Source: CAYMLQ01 sp964390795
Lineage (GTDB): Bacteria > Verrucomicrobiota > Kiritimatiellia > RFP12 > UBA1067
Assembly: GCA_964390795.1 (NCBI GenBank)
Contig: CAYMLQ010000219.1
Coordinates: forward strand, 1 to 9,748
Direction: 5' to 3'
DNA length: 9,748 bases
The position numbers and the translations under genes are program-made. The notes under the pieces were generated by a model, which did not search any database, was not told where the DNA came from, and worked only from the letters and a program-made list of their open reading frames with translations. Below are positions 6,917 to 9,748 of this stretch, piece by piece. Each line of letters opens with the position of its first letter. Positions within the stretch are counted from its first letter, which is position 1.

Positions 6917-7720
6917 ATGCACTCCGAGCTTTTCCAACTAGGCCCCCTCACCCTGCGCGCGTACGGACTTTGCATGGCATTGGGGTTTCTTTTCGGCTGG
7001 CAGGCCGCCGTCTGGCTCTGCAAGCGTACAGGTCAGAACGCCGACCAGCTCACCTCGCTGCTGACCTGGCTGATGGTCTCAGCCGTGCTGGGCGCGCGCG
7101 CCGCCTACGTACTGGAGCACTGGACCGCCGAGTTCGCCGACAACCCGCTGTCCATTCTGAGGATCGATCAGGGCGGGCTGATGTTTTACGGCGGGCTTGT
7201 GACCGCCGCAATCCCGCTGTTATTGCATGCGCGTTTCTACCGTAAGCACGTCTTTGAGATCACGGACCTCGTGCTCGCCGTGGTGCCCATCGGCCATGCA
7301 TTCGGCCGTTTCGGCTGTTTCATGCACGGCTGCTGCTATGGCAAACTCACGGACTCCTGCATCGGCGTCGCCTTCCCCAAGGGCTCGCCCGCCTGGTGGG
7401 AGCAAGCGTCGTCGGAGCCCCCTCTGATCGCTCAGTCCGCGCTCAACGCGTTACCCGTGATCCCCACTCAGCTCATCGAGTGCGCCGCAAACGTCCTGCT
7501 TTTCGCCCTGCTCTACACCCTCTACCCCAAACGCCACCTCCAAAGAGGGTTCATCAGCGGCTGCTACCTCATCGGCTACGCCGCGCTGCGTTTCGCCATC
7601 GAGTACCTGCGCGGCGACCCCCGCCTTCCTGTCGGCCCCTTCTCAATCAGCCAAACCATCAGCCTCGGAATCCTCTGCCTCGGCTGCGGCTGCCTCGCCT
7701 ATGCGCGGCGTAAGCCATAG
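6917..7720 (+). CDS. lgt: Prolipoprotein diacylglyceryl transferase Lgt, variant signature motif
   Basis: Lgt transfers diacylglycerol from phosphatidylglycerol to the lipobox cysteine of prolipoproteins, the first step of lipoprotein maturation in the inner membrane. The 267 residues contain about seven hydrophobic segments and the family landmarks: LGPLTLRAYGL (Tyr16), the GARAAYV block (Arg61, Tyr64), DQGGLMFYGGL (84-94), GRFGCFMHGCCYG (130-142), IPTQLIE (182-188) and LRFAIEYLRGDPR (224-236). The signature loop differs from the E. coli form GRxGNFxNxE: the two Asn and the Glu are Cys134, His137 and Cys139 here, and Tyr91 stands where E. coli has His103. Cys-rich variants occur in other phyla, so I expect it to be active. 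ATG at 6917 gives the family N-terminus; no Shine-Dalgarno is present. It is divergent from the TIM-barrel gene and 74 bp before the cyclophilin. Confidence 0.95.
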   Translation: MHSELFQLGPLTLRAYGLCMALGFLFGWQAAVWLCKRTGQNADQLTSLLTWLMVSAVLGARAAYVLEHWTAEFADNPLSILRIDQGGLMFYGGLVTAAIPLLLHARFYRKHVFEITDLVLAVVPIGHAFGRFGCFMHGCCYGKLTDSCIGVAFPKGSPAWWEQASSEPPLIAQSALNALPVIPTQLIECAANVLLFALLYTLYPKRHLQRGFISGCYLIGYAALRFAIEYLRGDPRLPVGPFSISQTISLGILCLGCGCLAYARRKP

Positions 7721-7794
7721 CGAAATCTTTGGGCTGGATTTCCCGAACCGAAAGCAGTATTTTAGCAACGGACTACAGTGACGAAGGGGGAAAC

Positions 7795-8427
7795 ATGAAG
7801 GGGATTTTCGCAACCTTGCTAGTGTGTGTTGGATGTGTGCAGGCTGAGGTCATGCAAGGAGTCGTTCCTTTGCAGGCGGCAGCCCCTAAGGAGCCAAAAA
7901 ACGTGCAGATTATCATCGAGACCAGCTTGGGTGCCATCACTGCGGAACTCTATCCGTCGAAAGCGCCCCTCACGGTCAGCAACATGCTGTCCTACATCGA
8001 CGCCAAGTTCTATGACGCCACGATCTTCCACCGGGTGATCGACGGCTTCATGATTCAGGGCGGTGGCTTCACGCGCGACATGATCCAGAAGAAGAATCAG
8101 GCGCCTGTCAAGAACGAGGCGGACAACGGCTTGCGCAATGAGCGCGGCACCCTCGCCATGGCCCGCACCAGTATCGTGGACAGCGCGACCAGCCAGTTCT
8201 TTATTAATCTCATCGACAACGGCTTCTTGGATTTCAAATCGAAGACGGACTCGGGGTGGGGTTACTGCGTGTTCGGCAAAGTCGTCGACGGCATGGATGT
8301 GGTCGACACGGTCGCCAAGGTTCGTACCGATCTCTCGGGACGGCTCCAGAATGTGCCGGTCGAACCGGTGCTCATCAACAGCATCCGCCGCAAGGCCGAC
8401 GCACCCGCACCTGAAGCGGCCAAATAG
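7795..8427 (+). CDS. Exported cyclophilin-type peptidyl-prolyl cis-trans isomerase
   Basis: Cyclophilins catalyse cis-trans isomerisation of Xaa-Pro bonds and assist folding. The 210-residue product has a Sec-type signal (MKGIFATLLVCVGCVQA, likely cut after Ala17), so it probably acts in the periplasm. The cyclophilin core runs from about 37 to 199: IETSLGAITAELYPSKAP, FHRVIDGFMIQGG (residues 78-90, with catalytic Arg80, Phe85 and Gln88), MARTSIVDSATSQFFINL (122-139) and YCVFGKVVDGMDVVD. A short Ala/Pro tail follows. The position of the tryptophan that makes many eukaryotic cyclophilins cyclosporin-sensitive appears to be different here, as is usual in bacteria. Cys14 lies near the signal core, but the residues before it (CVG) do not make a good lipobox. 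ATG at 7795 is preceded by AAGGGGG; an upstream in-frame TTG (7729) would bury the signal peptide. Its co-location with lgt suggests envelope work, but the 74-bp gap does not prove an operon. Confidence 0.93.
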   Translation: MKGIFATLLVCVGCVQAEVMQGVVPLQAAAPKEPKNVQIIIETSLGAITAELYPSKAPLTVSNMLSYIDAKFYDATIFHRVIDGFMIQGGGFTRDMIQKKNQAPVKNEADNGLRNERGTLAMARTSIVDSATSQFFINLIDNGFLDFKSKTDSGWGYCVFGKVVDGMDVVDTVAKVRTDLSGRLQNVPVEPVLINSIRRKADAPAPEAAK

Positions 8428-8429
8428 CT

Positions 8430-8465
8430 CGCCGTCGCGCGCGACTGCCAGCGGCGCTCTTTTTG
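8430..8465 (+). terminator. Probable intrinsic terminator after the cyclophilin gene
   Basis: CGCCG (8430-8434) pairs with CGGCG (8452-8456), with a T-G wobble inside it. The loop contains a self-complementary TCGCGCGCGA. CTCTTTTT follows, giving five Ts at the 3' side. The location directly after the stop codon supports the call; the stem is short. Confidence 0.5.
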
Positions 8466-8472
8466 CGTCAGG

Positions 8473-8542
8473 GGTCAGTGGTCATTGGGTTTTACTCACT
8501 GCCCACTGCCCACTGCCCACTGCCCACTGCCCTTCTATCCCC
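8473..8542. repeat. Heptanucleotide tandem array abutting the parE start codon
   Basis: In one 7-nt register the sequence reads GGTCAGT, GGTCATT, GGGTTTT, ACTCACT, four perfect GCCCACT, GCCCTTC and TATCCCC, and then the ATG. Rotated, the core is five exact CACTGCC copies at 8497-8531. Both ends of the register are degenerate, and CAGTGG in the first units can pair with CCACTG in the core. No Shine-Dalgarno is present before the ATG. Confidence 0.9.
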
Positions 8543-9748
8543 ATGTCAGCAACAAACACGTACGACGACAAGCATATCCAGACCCTTTCGGCCATCGAGC
8601 ATATCCGCAAGCGTACGGGCATGTACATCGGCCGCACCAGCGACGGCGCCCAATACGAGGACGGCATCTATATCCTGCTCAAAGAGGTGCTCGACAACGC
8701 CGTTGATGAGTTCATCATGGGCAACGGCAAGCGCGTTGAAATCGCCATCAACTACAACACCGGCGAGGTCTGTGTGCGCGATTACGGCCGCGGCATCCCG
8801 CTCGGCAAGGTGGTCGAGTGCGTCTCGCAGATCAACACCGGCGGCAAGTTCAACGACGACGCCTTCCAGTTCTCGGTGGGCATGAACGGCGTCGGCACCA
8901 AAGCCGTCAACGCCCTCTCCACCGATTTCGAGGTCCGCGCCTTCCGCGACGGCGACTTCTCCGAAGCCTTTTTCAAGCAGGGCGTGCTGGTCTCGCAGAA
9001 GCGCGGCAAGTGCCCGACGCCCCAGCGCAACGGCACGCTCGTGCGCTTCACGCCCGACCCCGAGATCTTCAAGAAGTACCAGTTCCGCGAGGAGCACATC
9101 GCGCGCCGCATGCGCATGTACGCCTACCTGAACGCCGGCCTCACCCTCGACGTTAACGGCACCAAGTTCGTCTCCGAGAACGGCCTGCTCGACCTGATCC
9201 ACGACGAGGCCCAGTTCGAGAAGCTCTACCAGCCTTTCCACTACCGCTCCAAGACCCTCGAGCTGGTCTTCACCCACACCAACCGCTTCAGCGAGGACTA
9301 CTACTCGTTCGTCAACGGCCAGTTCACCAACGACGGCGGCACCCACCTCTCGGCGTTCAAGGAGGGGCTGCTCAAAGCGGTCAACGAGTTCAGCAAAAAG
9401 AAGTTCGACGGCGACGACGTGCGCGAGGGCATCATCGGCGCCATCGCCATCCGCCTCAAGGATCCGATCTTCGAGTCGCAGACCAAGAACAAGCTCGGCA
9501 ACCAGGAGATCCGCTCCGACCTCGTGGCGGAGATCAAGCGCGTCATCGAGGAGATGCTCCACCGCGACCCGGCCGAAGCCGCCAAGCTGATCGGAAAAAT
9601 CGAGGAGACCGGCAAGCTGCGGGCCGAACTCAACGCCGTCAAGAAACTCTCCCGCGAGCGCTCCCGCGCCGTCTCCGTGCGCGTGCCCCAGCTCAAGGAC
9701 TGCAAGCACCACCTGCACAAGCAGAAGGGCACCGGCCTCGACACCATG
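8543..9748 (+). CDS. parE: Type IIA DNA topoisomerase B subunit (ParE/GyrB-like), N-terminal 402 residues, truncated by window end
   Basis: The B subunit of a type IIA topoisomerase drives ATP-dependent strand passage with its A partner. The frame stays open to the last base. The GHKL ATPase domain is clear: IEHIRKRTGMYIGR (18-31), general base Glu48 and Mg-binding Asn52 in KEVLDNAVDE, Asp80 with GRGIP (82-86), and the glycine-rich lid SVGMNGVGTKAVNALS (111-126). The transducer domain holds FTNDGGTHLSAF (261-272) and the switch-lysine motif QTKNKLGN (313-320; Lys315 matches E. coli GyrB Lys337). The Toprim domain (EGDSA) is expected beyond the window. EDGIYILLKEVLDN and SENGLLDLI resemble, from memory, the Bacteroidetes ParE and Chlamydia second-GyrB branch more than classical GyrB, so topoisomerase IV is my preferred reading; GyrB is the alternative. 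ATG at 8543 lacks a Shine-Dalgarno and directly follows the heptamer array. The next gene is often parC in related genomes. Confidence 0.94.
   Translation, partial: MSATNTYDDKHIQTLSAIEHIRKRTGMYIGRTSDGAQYEDGIYILLKEVLDNAVDEFIMGNGKRVEIAINYNTGEVCVRDYGRGIPLGKVVECVSQINTGGKFNDDAFQFSVGMNGVGTKAVNALSTDFEVRAFRDGDFSEAFFKQGVLVSQKRGKCPTPQRNGTLVRFTPDPEIFKKYQFREEHIARRMRMYAYLNAGLTLDVNGTKFVSENGLLDLIHDEAQFEKLYQPFHYRSKTLELVFTHTNRFSEDYYSFVNGQFTNDGGTHLSAFKEGLLKAVNEFSKKKFDGDDVREGIIGAIAIRLKDPIFESQTKNKLGNQEIRSDLVAEIKRVIEEMLHRDPAEAAKLIGKIEETGKLRAELNAVKKLSRERSRAVSVRVPQLKDCKHHLHKQKGTGLDTM

Noticed and set aside
7795..7836. Lipoprotein signal on the cyclophilin (Cys14), matured by the neighbouring Lgt
   Set aside because: Residues before Cys14 are CVG, without the Leu/Val at -3 of a lipobox; a Sec cleavage after VQA fits better.
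8546..9718. Long minus-strand open frame (about 390 codons) opposite the topoisomerase gene
   Set aside because: The plus strand gives a full GHKL ATPase and transducer with intact motifs. The antisense frame is Val/Leu/Glu/Asp-rich low-complexity translation, a by-product of GC-rich third positions.

Overview
The window is a GC-rich (roughly 60 percent by eye) bacterial chromosome segment, densely coded, with nine protein genes on both strands and no spacer over about 220 bp. I see no rRNA, tRNA, CRISPR array, transposase, integrase or phage gene. The gene content suggests the PVC superphylum, perhaps Kiritimatiellota, Lentisphaerota or Verrucomicrobiota: an RRM-type RNA-binding protein, a Tat-exported TIM-barrel sugar isomerase/epimerase-like protein, a topoisomerase B subunit of the ParE-like type shared with Bacteroidetes and Chlamydiae, and an Lgt with a variant signature motif. 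This placement is an inference, not a measurement.

Layout: (1) 1-579, 3' part of the housekeeping sigma factor gene, plus strand. (2) 717-1115, a short RRM protein with an N-terminal membrane segment, followed by a textbook intrinsic terminator. (3) 1170-2768, a soluble PAS histidine kinase ending in a degenerate receiver domain. (4) 2799-3611, minus strand, an unrecognised protein with two membrane segments and a TPR-like tail, convergent with the kinase. (5) 3719-5014, plus strand, an L-sorbose-1-phosphate reductase-like dehydrogenase, divergent from gene 4. (6) 5123-5719, ruvA. (7) 5723-6697, minus strand, a Tat-exported TIM-barrel protein, tail-to-tail with ruvA with only 3 bp between. 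(8) 6917-7720, lgt, divergent from gene 7. (9) 7795-8427, an exported cyclophilin. (10) 8543 to the window end, the N-terminal 402 codons of a ParE/GyrB-like subunit. Counting the truncated sigma gene there are ten genes, nine of them after it. They look like single transcription units or short runs and not one pathway operon: transcription (sigma), signalling (kinase), DNA repair and topology (ruvA, parE), envelope biogenesis (lgt, exported cyclophilin) and carbohydrate metabolism (dehydrogenase, TIM barrel).

The most unusual structure lies between the genes. Three spacers (3615-3656, 5051-5120, 8473-8542) hold tandem heptanucleotide arrays. Each has its own unit, but all share a loose NACYNCY pattern. 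Two of them run up to the start codons of ruvA and parE, where a Shine-Dalgarno sequence would normally sit. The third lies between divergent genes, and its complementary strand supplies the Shine-Dalgarno of gene 4. The 6698-6916 spacer holds another tandem repeat, of 15-bp period, next to a good minus-strand promoter. No defence, mobile or secondary-metabolite system is visible.
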